From: Melieria omissa
Taxonomy: Eukaryota > Arthropoda > Insecta > Diptera > Ulidiidae
Reading direction: 5' to 3'
Assembly: GCA_963971225.1 (NCBI GenBank)
Contig: OZ020267.1
Span: 152,821,920-152,885,919 of the forward strand
Length of the DNA stretch: 64,000 nucleotides
Position numbers and translations under genes: made by a program
The notes under the pieces: generated by a model
Seen by the model: only the letters and a program-made list of their open reading frames with translations
Database searches by the model: none
What the model was told of the DNA's origin: nothing
Shown: positions 11,173 to 22,245 of the stretch, piece by piece
How the letters are laid out: each line of letters opens with the position of its first letter
How positions within the stretch are numbered: the stretch's first letter is position 1

Positions 11173-13650
11173 TCAATCACGCGACAATGTGAGCTGTATG
11201 AGCGGCAGCACTTTGATGGACGACAAGTCAGCCAGTATTGCTTCGATGCTGTCGAAAGCTGTCACCTGCATAAGACTTTCCTTGCGAAAGCTCAAGATGA
11301 TAATGGCAAAGAGCGACAGTATTTCCAAGCTGTCGAAGCCCAAAACCTAACGAACAAATGTTTACCGAAAGTTCTACAAATTCTAGTGGGTTCGGAGAAG
11401 TGCAGCAACTCACCAAATCCCATAGAACCAGCAGCTGATCTGGCGGCAGATGACCGCTGAAGGCGCGCATCAGCCACTTGAAGACAACTCGCAAACTACA
11501 AAACAACAGCAGGAAGGCCTCAGCCGAAGCGAACTGTTAAATGTCTTTTTTTACTTACGGCTGTATCTGAAGTTCGCGAAAATGCGACCACAGCTGCGGC
11601 TCGTGTGTTTGCAGAAGCTTCTCGAACAAGAGGCACAGACTCACAATGCCCTGCAATGGCAAAATACTCCAACGAATAGAGCAAAGTAGCTTACTGCGTC
11701 AGGGCCAACGTACCTGCGGATGAGTATTCACGGTTGTCAAGCGATGACAGTAGCGAATGTAGAAGGCGCGGAACGTGTAGTACAGATTTATGGGCGAGTC
11801 GTACAAGTAGCAGAACGGCGCCGCTATACAAATAGAGCACATAGCAGATCAGTGCAGGGAATGGCTCTGAACAGCGCACAGCTGCCAAGCTTACCAAACA
11901 TGCAGATGCCATGGAATGGCACCACGCCAGACGGCGGGCCCTCGTAGTGTTTGCCCTTCACCGGGTAGTTTTCATACTGCACCAGCTCAGCGATTTCGGT
12001 GTCGCGCGAAAAGCACAGCATGATCTGATAGAGCACATCCTCGAATACGAAGTATTGATCGTCATTGGAGGCAGTCAATTGGATGTCCTTGAAGACCAGC
12101 TTGTCAACAATGTGTTCGGTGCTCAGGACTTTGGCCTTCAGTGTGCTCCAATGATCGATATCCTGCATGGTCAATAATGAATTAAATCAGTTCAAAAGCA
12201 GACAAGTTGCAAATCACAAACAAAAACTTACGGATTTACTGACGTAGCTACCGTAGGACAACACATAGGACCACAATTCGCCGCGAAACGGAGCTGGCGT
12301 GGTACCCCTCTTCAGAAACTGCTGACACAGTGGCGCCCGCTTGGCTCCTAATATGCGATGACACTGCGCTCTCAAGTCGAACTGGGCAGAGTTGTTGTCG
12401 GTGCGCAACAGTTCGTTGAAATGTACACGCTGCCAAAGTAGAGAGAGCAGTGGGGGTTTTGGGGGTTGAACCCCGCTTCCCCCACGAAATATTAAGATCT
12501 ACTTTAAAACTACATACAAATTAAAATACATTTTATAGAAATTAAAGAATTCCTTTTTGAAACCCCCCGAAATATTTTTCTGAATCCGCCTCTGAAAGGG
12601 ATTAAACACAATCATGGCGGAATTTCACAAATTTTAAGTTGATACATTTCAATAAATAACTTTGGTTGTACGTCGTCATCCCATTCAAACCAACCAACAA
12701 AGCCACCACTCACCAGTTCAAAGAGATTCTTCACCTGAAGCCCAATGTGCGAAAACTCCCATTGCGGTATCTGTCTGCAATCAAATGGCAAAAGAGATGC
12801 GTTAGTGGCGATTCGTAGCACAAGTCGGTGCGGAACGAGTGGAGCATAAGTAGTGCAGAAAGCGATTATACACAAACTCAGAGTTTTCCACAGTGCGCGG
12901 CGGCCCCTTGAGCGAGAGCAGAACGTCCAGCAGATCCTTGGGCGCGTACACCGGCCGATAGTTGGCCAAGTCTGTAAGCGAAGCGAGCAATAGAAATGCA
13001 CTGGACGACAGCCGACAGCACTCACCGATACTGTAGTTGCTCAGCTCCTCCCACTTGGCGATCAAGTCCTCGCGGTCGCTGGCTGTGCGCGGCTGACCGG
13101 GCAGCGGCATGCCCAGCTCGTTGCACATGGCGTTGAGGCTCTTGCGCACGCGCCGGTCCCACTGAACGCCAGCGCGCTTCAGGTAGCCCAGCGGATCGAC
13201 ATTCTGCAGCGGCACATCGGACCACATTTCAATTCACACGACGAGCGAAAGACAAGTAATTAAGTTAGTACAATAATTGTCGGTTTGACACGACCAGAAC
13301 TGCTTCGCTTACCACTTGCTGTGTTTGTGACTTTGCCTCCGTTTTCAGTGTGCTGCGCACCAAATGGAACACGACGTTGCGTATTTCCGTTTCCAGGCCC
13401 GTTGCCTTGATGGCCTCCTCCAGCGTGTTGCGCAAGTCGGCCTTCTCCACGCCCGGATTGCAGGCGAGTTTCTGCAAAGTGCAGTCGCATTCGCACGTAC
13501 ATGTAATTTCGCAAGTAAGTTCAACTCAGCTCGCGAGGAGTCAATTACCTGCACTTTCTTCAGGATCGTATCGTAGTTCTTCATGGACTTGATGGCCGAG
13601 GCCAGCTTGAGGGCAGTGTGATGTATGCTCGCATCTCGCAGCTCCTCCAT
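11173..13650 (-). CDS. TBC1D19: TBC1 domain family member 19, complete
   Basis: Complete 11-exon gene on the minus strand. Exons in transcript order: 13549-13650, 13313-13471, 13026-13203, 12872-12971, 12714-12774, 12232-12429, 11895-12162, 11714-11823, 11559-11650, 11414-11495, 11173-11346. They total 1,524 nt, divisible by three, giving 507 residues; human TBC1D19 is about 526. The start is the ATG at 13650, matching the family N-terminus in length. Landmarks are RPVYAPKD (exon 4), FRGELW (about residues 248-253), KLTASND-type motif (292-299, here IQLTASND), FVFEDVLYQ, PFHGI (348-352) and FKWLMRAFSGHLPPDQLL in exon 10. TBC proteins are Rab GTPase-activating proteins. However, the usual IxxDxxR arginine finger is replaced (DIQL at 292-295) and no YCQ glutamine finger is visible, as in the human family member, so GAP catalysis is doubtful. 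The gene runs convergently to the BLTP3-like gene. Confidence 0.95.
12440..12600. mobile_element. Repeat fragment in TBC1D19 intron 5
   Basis: The intron between exons ending 12714 and starting 12429 contains G- and C-run blocks (gggggttgaacccc near 12472, gaaaccccccgaaatattt near 12560, then ctgaatccgcctctg). These blocks look like the degenerate end of a DNA transposon. I could not define termini or a target duplication. Confidence 0.35.
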
Positions 13651-15239
13651 TGCTCTCCGCGTGCGCTCAAAGCGACTTGTTGTTGTTGTTGTTCTGCGGG
13701 TTTTGTGTGTGTGTGTGTGGCTTACGTTCAATTTAAATGTACAAAAAATAACGTGTATTGCACTGTGCAATGCCGAAATGTGCGTTTCATTTACAATTTG
13801 ATTTTCTTGAGTGAAATGCTTCTGAGTTGTATGCTTCGTTGTCGAATTTTCGAAATTTGGATTTTTGATTTATCGATCAAACATTGGCATGAAACTAGCA
13901 TTGACTTGTTGCTGTATTTATTTATTTTCTTTTTACTTGTGTGGCAATTCATATTACTGAGCAAAAGTGCTGGTTACAAGCATCGCTATGCCGACGGAAT
14001 GAGACAATAATCGTTGATTGAGTGTAATCAAAAAATGTCCAAAAATAAAGCAAACATTTCCATAAAAACAAAAATAACTTTATAAAAATGTTCAGAAACA
14101 TTTAGTCACCAAATGACTAATATTAAATGAAAAGTTCATTAAAATATCTGCATTCAATGAGCAATTTCGAGCCAATAAAACTGGCCGAAAGCGCACAATT
14201 CAATAAAATTTCAATGGTGCTGCCGCATATTGTGCACACATTGTTGCTTTATTGAGCTGTCGATGGTTCTTTTAAAAATTTCCAAATAGGTTTCTATTAA
14301 TTTTTTTGTTGCTAATTAAACGGAAAATAAAGTATTTTATACACGTAAATTTTAATTTATGGCATCGCGAAGGAAATCGCCTACGAACGTTGCAACATAT
14401 TTGCCACTTCCTCGACGTCACTGGCGTTGTCGTCATAATGACGAGCGTCATCGTCATCATGATTAGCTGCCCCGTTGACTAAGTGCGCTGCTAACTGAAC
14501 TTGGCGCGCTCCGAAGAGTTCTTTTGGTTTCTGGCCCCAACTATTGGCATCAGCGAGGCGGCTGCTGTTTATTTTTTTATGATGGAAAATCTTGAACATT
14601 TTCGCATGATTTTCCGCATTATGTTTTGTGTTTTTTTGTTAGGAGGTGAGGTTGAGGGGAACTTATTTATTTTGGCATTAGATTGCTGAGGGTGTTTTCG
14701 AGTGAGGGAAAAATGTGTATAATTGTTTCAAATACGGCTGACGATGACATCAACATGTGTTGGAAATCCATTTCGTTATGCAAATTTGTCGAAATTAATA
14801 AATTTAAGTTATTTGTCAATATTTCATATTTTAGTGAATGGAATTTCGTCTTTTCGATAAAAAGCAAATTGTTTTATTAGCAGACAGTTCAAGTCGCGAT
14901 ACGACAAATAGATACACCAACAACTAAAATTTAATGCAAAGTTTTTAATTTTGTGAAGATCGTTCGTTCATGTTATTCGCCCACTGACGATAAGTAACAC
15001 GTATACCTGGAAGCCAATGAGTCTCTCATATACATTATTGGGCACTGGTACTGGATGGACCCACATATTTTTGAATATATATGTATGAAGGAGTATTGAG
15101 CTAAACAGACAAGGACAATGAAAATGATTCAGTAGATGCAGGCGTTGAAACGTTTTCTGGAAAAACTAAGCTTTCCATATATATGTCCGGAATAACATTT
15201 AATGTAGCCAGTCTATGCGAATGGATATGTACCTCTCGT
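13651..15239. other. Intergenic, 5' side of TBC1D19
   Basis: AT-rich and mostly featureless. It includes a (TTG)n/(GT)n run near 13680-13720, just upstream of the TBC1D19 start and probably 5' UTR or promoter. The small reading frame at 14381-14599 is listed separately. Confidence 0.5.
14381..14599 (-). CDS. Unrecognised 72-codon reading frame, doubtful
   Basis: The minus-strand frame begins MFKIFHHKKINSSRL and ends with an acidic tract (NHDDDDARHYDDN) and VEEVANMLQRS before the stop. Composition is protein-like: basic N-terminus, acidic C-terminus, few rare codons. I recognise no family. An in-frame stop lies nine codons upstream of the ATG, so it would be a complete small protein or a last exon. 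It may be chance. Confidence 0.22.
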   Translation of the reverse strand: MFKIFHHKKINSSRLADANSWGQKPKELFGARQVQLAAHLVNGAANHDDDDARHYDDNASDVEEVANMLQRS

Positions 15240-15911
15240 TATGAAGTAATTTATTTATGTATTTACTTATTTAGTACCTAGTAGTATTTAAACAATTCTT
15301 ACAGACTAATTAACAAAATAGAACTTAATCTTTAGCTTAAACGGGATACTGAGAATAAACAAAGGAAATGAACAGGGGTTTAGGTACAGATAGATCAAAC
15401 GTTGAAGAGGTCCACAGCACATTTAACTCGGTTAATGCTCGAGGAATAGGAGCGTTACTACCATAACGCGTCCTAGAGAACTCAAGAGAAAAGGGGGAAA
15501 CATGTCTGAGGGAGCGAGATGGCACATTGAAAGCTATTTTGGACAATAGAGAGGGACTATATCAAAAATGAAAGCCATGGAAATGACAGCCCTCCTGGTT
15601 TCAAGAGATTTTAAACCAAGCAGAAGACATCTGGACCTGTAAGGAGGCTGGGGCTCAGAAAAACGAATGGAACGAAGGGCAAACTTTAGGAATCTTTTTT
15701 GGATATGCTTTAAACGATTTGAATGCGACGCATGATACGGTCTCCAGATGCACGCAGCATATTCCAGTCTGCACCTAACAAAAATAGTATACAAGAGCTT
15801 GAGCGTATAGGGATTGGAAAAGGAGGAAGAATTAAAAATTAAAAATAGAGTCGGCACTCGAGACAATGCGATTAACATGGGAAGTGAAGCAAAACTTTGA
15901 ATCGAAAACAA
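15240..15911 (-). mobile_element. 5'-truncated non-LTR retrotransposon (LINE) fragment
   Basis: The minus strand encodes the C-terminal part of a LINE reverse transcriptase. The piece at 15534-15911 contains LLYTIFVRCRLEYAACIW and RLKHIQKRFLKFALR, typical of the end of RT in jockey/I-like elements. It continues in a shifted frame at 15337-15546 (FNVPSRSLRHVSPFSLEFS). The 5' end is missing and a frameshift separates the two pieces, so it is dead. The 3' side runs into AT-rich sequence near 15240. The clade is not certain. Confidence 0.8.
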
Positions 15912-15991
15912 TTAAATTAAGGAATATGAGTCTTTCACCATCGTTTATGAAATTCTTTCATTGCAATTGAAATGCTCTTATAAACGGTACA

Positions 15992-16267
15992 GGGTGGCGC
16001 AAAACTCATATCCTTATCCGCCGTTGCTATAACTTTTGCAAGTGGCGGAAAAAGTTAATTTGGCTCTCTTTGGATTCATTCACTTATTCATTCATTCATT
16101 TACTCATTCATGCATTTATTTATTCATTTACTCATGCATTCAGTCATTCAGTCATTCATTTACTCATTCATTCATTTATTCATTCATTCATTTACTAATT
16201 AATTCATTTATTCATTCTTAAACAAATTAGAGCCAAATAACACTGGATGACGACTTTTGCGCCACCC
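15992..16267. mobile_element. Short inverted-repeat element with (ATTC)n core
   Basis: Ends GGGTGGCGCAAAA at 15992 and its complement TTTTGCGCCACCC ending 16267 frame about 276 bp. The core (16070-16215) is an imperfect array of the tetranucleotide ATTC. This is the layout of a small MITE that captured or expanded a microsatellite. The target duplication is not clear. Confidence 0.6.
16074..16217. repeat. (ATTC)n microsatellite
   Basis: Imperfect tandem tetranucleotide (variants cattt, tactc) of about 35 units inside the inverted-repeat element at 15992-16267. Confidence 0.85.
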
Positions 16268-16294
16268 ATTTTATTATATATACTACAAATTGTA

Positions 16295-17483
16295 TTGGAT
16301 AAGTGCATAAGTTCGTGCCCGATTTTACTAGGTGGCGTTTCAATCGTTCACGGTTAGTACTCATGACTGAAATGTATACTTACTTGTTGTAATTCTTTGT
16401 AAAGGTGACAATTCAAACTTTGAATTAAGCGTCAAATCATTTTGATTTCTTTGAGTTTGCTTGTTGGAAAAGCGCATTGAAAATGGATAACGAAAACCAA
16501 CATTACCGTCATATTATGTTATACGAGCGCTTCGCACAGTGAAGAAATGGTTTGCTAAATTTCGAGTTGGTGATTTTAACCTCAAAAACCAATCTCGCGC
16601 TTCCGATCTTGATGACGACGTTATTCGCACTCTTGTTGAGAACAATTCACTCATTTCAACGGAAGAGGTTGCCCAAGAACTGAACGTCAACAAATCAACT
16701 GCATTTCGTCATTTAAAAAAGGTTGGGTACATTTTGAAGCTCTATACTTGGGTGCCGCATCAGTTGAGTGAAAAAAATAAAGTGGACCGTGTAACAACAG
16801 CCATTTCTTTGCTTCGACGTATAAAAAATGAGCCTTTTCTGGATCGGTTTGTGACAGGTGACGAGAAATGGATTCTGTACAACAATGCCCAACGAAATCG
16901 AACATGGAAACAGGCACACGAGAAGGCGGAACCGGTCTCCAAAGGTGGATTACATCCGATGAAGGTGTTGCTGTGTGTTTGGTGGGATATCCGAGGATAT
17001 ATTTTGAGCTCTTGCCCGTTGGCGAATCGATTACCGTGAATAAGTATTGTCAGCAATTGGCCCAATTAAAGAAAGCAGTTGAAGAAAAACGTCGGATTTT
17101 GGACTCTTCCACCACGACAACGCCAGACCACATGTTGCAAAACCCACTCTGTCCAAACTGAAGCAGATGAACTGGGAAATCAGGTCGCATCCTCCATATT
17201 CACCCGACATCGCGCCACTTATTCCACTTATTCCGATCATTGCAGAAGAATTTGAATGGAAAAAGATTAAACACCGTGGACGACATTAAAAACCACCTTG
17301 TCCCCTGTTTTAACGAAAAAACGCGTGATTTTTATGAATCCGGCATCCGTAAGTTGGTTGATCATTGGGAGTGGATTGCCGAACATGATGGCGAATACAT
17401 AATTGATTAATAAAGGTTTTGTTTTGAAAAATTTCAATTTGAGTTTTGACTTCAAATCCGGCACAAACTTATGCACTTATCAA
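16295..17483 (+). mobile_element. mariner transposon, inactive
   Basis: Inverted ends (GATAAGTGCATAAGTT at left, its complement at right, each about 25-30 bp) are flanked by TA, with a total of 1,189 bp. This size and target site are those of mariner elements. The transposase is encoded on the plus strand but broken (see the pseudogene entry). Confidence 0.9.
16483..17410 (+). pseudogene. mariner transposase, disrupted
   Basis: The start ATG at 16483 opens a mariner-type N-terminus (NENQHYRHIMLYE). Then an internal deletion and stop follow. A new frame at 16539-17039 carries KKWFAKFRVGDFNLKN, the second helix-turn-helix, and FVTGDEKWILYNN with the first catalytic Asp. The chain then shifts frame: VGESITVNKYCQQL follows in another frame, and a HDNARPHVAKP-like segment with the second Asp and a YSPDIAPL segment are out of frame again. 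DDE catalysis cannot be produced from this copy. Confidence 0.88.
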
Positions 17484-17485
17484 TA

Positions 17486-19571
17486 GTCTTTTGTCGTACC
17501 AAGAAAAGCATCAGTTGGAAAATCGACGTGATCCGTTGACATAAAAACGTTGGAAAGTTAAAAAACAAATTATTCTAGACATATCTTTATCATGTTTATA
17601 GCACGTTACATGAAATTATTTGAGAGTTTCTAATTTAAATCTCTAATGTTAGATTTATCATTTTGGAATTTTTCTCTTGAAATAGTAAAAACAAAAGTCT
17701 ATTCAAACTATTTACGTACCTACTTATACAAAATTTCAAAATCCAATTTCATGCTGCATATATTTCTGAGAATTTTGCCAAAAACCAGATGCAATTCCGT
17801 TTGAAGGTTTGTCAGCGTATGTGAGAGTAATTGGAATGCAACCAGCTAATTTGATCAAGCAACATAAGCTGAACGACACACTACAGTTTCAAGCTTTGCA
17901 GATTGTGGTCGAAAATTTTTGAAAAGGCCATCGCCAACAACGCCAATAGTTGTGGCAGTCAAGTCTTATTGTCCCTTTGAGGGTGTTGGCAAAATTACTG
18001 ACATAAGCAAACATAACTGATACTTAAGGCAGATTAATTTCTTCTACTGACTTAGCGAACGGAAAGACGCAACGCGCACTTGCGTGGCTCACACAAGCTG
18101 ACAGCTTCTCGTTTTTCTTGCGTAAAGCACACAACAAATCATGCGGAAAAGTGGCGAATATTAAATTGTCAACAGTGGCATTTATTTTAAGAAATCCTAT
18201 ATGCGGACAGATGTATAGTTTGCAGCTCGAGTTCGCGACGATCGGACAATGCGATCCGCCGCTGCCTCCAAAAGCAGTGTACGGCAGCGCGCCGCACGCA
18301 GACGAGCCAAATGAAAACAACAAATGAGGCAGTTGATTTGTACATAAGTATTCTGGTGCTGTGCTTGTTCTCGCTGTTTTTGTTGTTGCTGTCATTGCCT
18401 TTACTAAGGCACAGAGAACAACAAGTTGGCGGCGCGGACTGCTGCTGTACGCCACAAAGTGAGAATCATTGCGAAAAAAATTCAGTTAGATGGAAAGCAT
18501 CATTTTGCACCAGCAACCGCTGCATTGGCAGCATCAGCATCAGCAACAACAACAACGACAGTGACAGCAACAGCAATTAGGTACCAGGCGGAAGGTTAGA
18601 ATTTTTGCTTTTATTTCAGCTTTTCTTGTTTTTTGGCTTGTGGCTATGTGGCATCAAGCCGAGCTGACGATGAAGCAGCAGCATTCCCGCGACGACCACG
18701 GTGCCGACTGGGGGCGGCGGTCGCTGGGGTGTGAGCGCGGTCTGAAGGTTGGCAAATAATACAAATACTTTTAACTTACTATAATGAACTAAAAATATGC
18801 ACGTTTTCGCATGTTCGCCGAGCGGAATATAGTGGTTTTTTAAAATGTGCGCACACACCCACACGGCACGCACACTTCCAAACGGTTCGAGTACACATGG
18901 GCGCACTGTCCGCCCCGCTCGAGTGGTCGAGTGATCACCGGATCAGCATAATTACCGCACAGCGAGTAGCCAGCAAAAGGAACGTTCGTCCAAAGGTGGG
19001 TGTGGGTGTGTGAGTGCGCTTGTTGTGTTTGTTTGTTTGTGTGTGTGGGTGATGGGTGTTTGCGCCTGTCACTGCGCGTCTGTTCTGCCAGATATTGGAG
19101 GTGCGAAAGCTTTCCCCAAAGATAAAGCAACAAATCAAAAGAGTGTAAATGAATAACAAGAATATAGGAAAATGACGTTGATGTGATGTGATGCGGCCGC
19201 GGCCGCGACTGTGGCGGTGGATGCTAATAAATAACGAGCACGGGCGAGAGGTGCTCCAATGAGTTGGAAATGAACTATACTAATTATAATATTTGCAGTA
19301 CCGCGAGTTGGATGCACTTTTGGCGCACGTTGCAGCTGGACTTTGTTGACCATTTAAAGCATTAGTTCGAATATAAGGATAACTTATTACTTTGCCAATT
19401 GTAATGAGTGAAATGAGAAGTTTCATGGTATAACCTATAAAAAGTCTGCGTTTGATGGGTAAAGTTATAACTTAAAAGTGCTAGATTGCAGAACTCGGGA
19501 AAATCCACAATTTCGAGGGCAAATTCATTTACTATATTTCGTATTTCATTCGACAAACGAATGCAATCATC
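17486..19571. other. Intergenic, no firm gene
   Basis: Moderately GC-rich islands at 18050-18300 and 18620-19340 alternate with AT-rich DNA. There is a NotI-like palindrome gcggccgcggccgc at 19193 and a TG-rich run at 19000-19050. Several short open frames exist on both strands without recognisable homology. One cysteine-rich minus-strand frame is listed separately. Confidence 0.4.
18840..18992 (-). CDS. Unrecognised cysteine-rich reading frame, possible last exon
   Basis: The minus-strand frame reads NVPFAGYSLCGNYADPV, then RLEVCVPCGCVRTF and a stop. It has five cysteines in about 45 codons and little low-complexity sequence. Upstream in the same frame the sequence becomes HTHTH/NKQTQQ repeat, so if real it would start at an exon boundary near 18990. 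No family is recognised and no splice acceptor is convincing. Confidence 0.18.
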   Translation of the reverse strand, partial: WTNVPFAGYSLCGNYADPVITRPLERGGQCAHVYSNRLEVCVPCGCVRTF

Positions 19572-19699
19572 CAGGGGCGTTGCTAGAACTTGGTCATGGG
19601 GGTCAATGTTTTCCCAATTTAATATTACATGCTTTTTAAAGTAAACTGCACTTTTTAAAGAGGTCATTTTGTGCTTGTGCCACCCATATGGGACTTAGT

Positions 19700-20722
19700 G
19701 CAATAAAAATGTTATAAAATTTGGTTCGAAGTCAAAGAATGTTTTTCTCACTGGTGCAACCAAATATTAAGTTTTGCTTTAAAATTGGTAGAACTTTACC
19801 GGAAACATTTCAATTGATGAACCAAGTTTATGGTGATGATCGTTTATCCCGTGGCAGAGTTCATGAGTGGTACACGCGATTTAAAAACGATTGACAGGAC
19901 ATAAGTCAAAGTCGATTTGATGAAGTTTTCAGGAGAACACTTTTAATTTTTGAATTTGCTTTAGATTACACTAAATAAATTTTAGATTTTTGGGCGTAAA
20001 ACATTAATTTTATGAGCAACAGCCATAGAATTTTGTGTAGTAGTACATTTGAATACGAATAATGCAATGGTGGTAATAACTCAATGTTGCCCTAACTCGA
20101 CTTTGGCTGTTATTCCTTACGGCCAGAGAAATGATGACCAACGTGTTAGGTTACTGAAATCCCCTATCACCGCAGATTCCATCACAATTTGGCGGTAATT
20201 CATCATAGATCAGCTTCGCTTTTCAAATACCCACCCGGGTTCAATATCTGCCAGAGTGTTTATCCAATTGAGTTATGATCTCGACTTACTGAAGAAGTAG
20301 TTAACAGTAGTTTACAGTTTAGTTTAGTAGAACAGTAGTTTTCAATAACTTAAGATATATATTTGGGTAATATTATTCATGCTTTATTTGTTATTTTTGT
20401 TATTTTGTATACCAAATACCCATTTTAACTATTGGCTATCGAAAGACGCCATCTCATCGATAGACACTTGTGACTGATTTTTGACTTAAAGTTGAATTTT
20501 AACAATCAACCACTCCTGGTTTTGACCTGATGCGGCATTGTGCGACTTTCACCTTTTCAAAAAAATGCATTTACCGATTAAGCAAAGGCGTTTTGATGAC
20601 ATAGAGGCCATCCAAAAGGCTTACACCGACATCCTAAAGGACATTCCAGCCAACGATCTAAAATACTCATTACACATGCTTCTAGATCAAGCAAATAGCT
20701 TTACTGAGCCTGAAGGGGACTA
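19700..20722 (+). pseudogene. mariner transposase relic inside the hAT shell
   Basis: Two mariner-type fragments are readable on the plus strand. The N-terminal helix-turn-helix is near 19770-19900 (LPETFQLMNQVYGDDRLSR, then VHEWYTRFKND). The C-terminal end is at 20538-20719 (CDFHLFKKMHLP, RRFDDIEAIQKA, EGDY). Stops and an unalignable middle lie between. The C-terminal frame resumes after the MITE at 20723-21292 as LKKI, so the MITE landed in the mariner reading frame. Confidence 0.8.
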
Positions 20723-21292
20723 CACCCATATCTCACTTTGCGTCGTGGTTACGTTCCAAAAAAACACGACGCAAATTGAAACGACGCAAAGTGAATTATG
20801 ATTTTCTATAGCAAACCATGTAAAGATCGAAGATAGGTTCCAGGGTTACGAAAATACTACTTTATAAAAAGAAAATTGAACAAAGTAAACATTTAAAAAA
20901 CAAAAATAATATAAAATTTTATTACATACATACAAAAAACCACAAAACAAATTCAATTAAAATAAAATAAAATATTCAATTAATTTATAAGAACAAAATA
21001 AAAATTAATCACTGTCTGATGAGTCCATAGTGGCTGTTGTCGTAAGTCGGCTTTCTTTCACAAAAGTTAAAAAGGGAATCCCCGAGTTTGGATGGCATGG
21101 CGCTATTAGAAACAAAAGTCGTGCCATCTTTTAGGAAAAAAAAACAATTAAAAACAAAAAAATTAAATACTCGAACCCAAAACAACGCAACTTCAAAAAT
21201 CTAACGACGCACAGTGAAAATGAGTACTAATTCAGTAGCGACGCAACATCGAAACAATGCAAAACGAAACGATGCAAAGCGAGGTATAGGTG
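20723..21292. mobile_element. TA-flanked MITE with GACGCAAAGTGA-type ends
   Basis: The ends CACCCATATCTCACTTTGCG and the complement of CACCTATACCTCGCTTTGCA form imperfect inverted repeats of about 24 bp, and TA flanks both sides (20721-20722 and 21293-21294). The element has 570 bp and no coding capacity. Many internal repeats of acgacgcaaa occur near both ends. Joining the flanks across one TA restores a Tyr codon in the mariner frame. Confidence 0.8.
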
Positions 21293-21457
21293 TATTTAAA
21301 AAAAATCATATCGACTTTACCAACAAAATTTTTTTTTATACTTTCAGATGTTTTAACGTGAAAATACCATTTGGCTACATACCATACAAAGTGATTAAAA
21401 ATTTTTATAATTTTAGGCCTCACACCCAAAACCGGTCCCCCCTTGGCTACGCCCCTG

Positions 21458-22245
21458 CAATCATCAAAGGCCATCAGAGTAGTTGCTGGACACTGATCAC
21501 TGATTTGTTTATTTTATGAAGCTTGTTGCGTAAGGACCCCACTTATTCAATGTACTGTAGTTTCGCACTCTGCCTTTCGCACTTATTGTTTACAATGTGG
21601 AAACACATTCCGATCATTCCACCAAAAGCTCTGAAGCAACTGAAGAGATCCGTCCAGGAAAACTTTCATATTGCAAACTTGAATCCGCCGCACCACCTCA
21701 TGGACCAGACATGTGAAATGAATTCATTATGGTTTTTACCTGCTATCGGTATTCGCAGAGCCCGCCCACACACTCTGTGGTGTGCCTCGATCTCCCACTG
21801 CAATGCAGGCTATAAATATATAAGTCGATATAGACAGAGGAATGCGTTCGTCGTAAAACTACACAGACGTCGATGGTCATGCGGACGTGTACTCGCCTGC
21901 TCCATGGCCATCACAATTGCGAGCAGACAATCATGTGAACTGCCTGGATCAGCTGTTATACGTTTAATCGTTTTCTCAGTTGAACAGTCTGCAAGTGTAG
22001 CCCGCACAATTCTAAAAACAAAACATCACAGAACATCTGCGTAGGGCGACTTGATTGATACCAACTTTTATATTGTTCTATCTAATTCGTCTCCAACCCA
22101 CCCAAGTACTTTTTTTCTTCATTTTTTGTTTATAAAGCTCACAGCACCCAACGACTGCTGGCTACGCATCATGAATTCCGGGCACAGCAACACACTCACC
22201 ATCCGATATTAACATTTCACTTAAATCACCCAGGCGATTTGCTAA
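21458..22245. other. Intergenic region upstream of the micropeptide candidate
   Basis: The plus-strand open frame at 21523-22044 has no recognisable homology. A TATA-like tataaag lies at 22131-22137, with a possible start site near 22160. Nothing else is supported. Confidence 0.4.

Larger units (their letters stand above)
19572..21457. mobile_element. hAT-like element (outer shell of nested insertions)
   Basis: The left end CAGGGGCGTTGCTAG and right end CTTGGCTACGCCCCTG are imperfect inverted repeats, flanked by a perfect 8-bp duplication caatcatc (19564-19571 and 21458-21465). The 1,886 bp between them contain relics of a mariner transposon and, inside that, a TA-flanked MITE. No hAT transposase is left. 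The perfect target duplication dates the outer insertion as fairly recent, or shows that it travelled with the older inserts inside. Confidence 0.82.

Noticed and set aside
18024..18455. 143-codon minus-strand open frame
   Set aside because: No domain, odd composition and no splice or promoter context; probably chance in a GC-richer patch.
21523..22044. 173-codon plus-strand open frame
   Set aside because: No homology recognised and no good splice or start context. It could be part of a transposon flank but cannot be supported.
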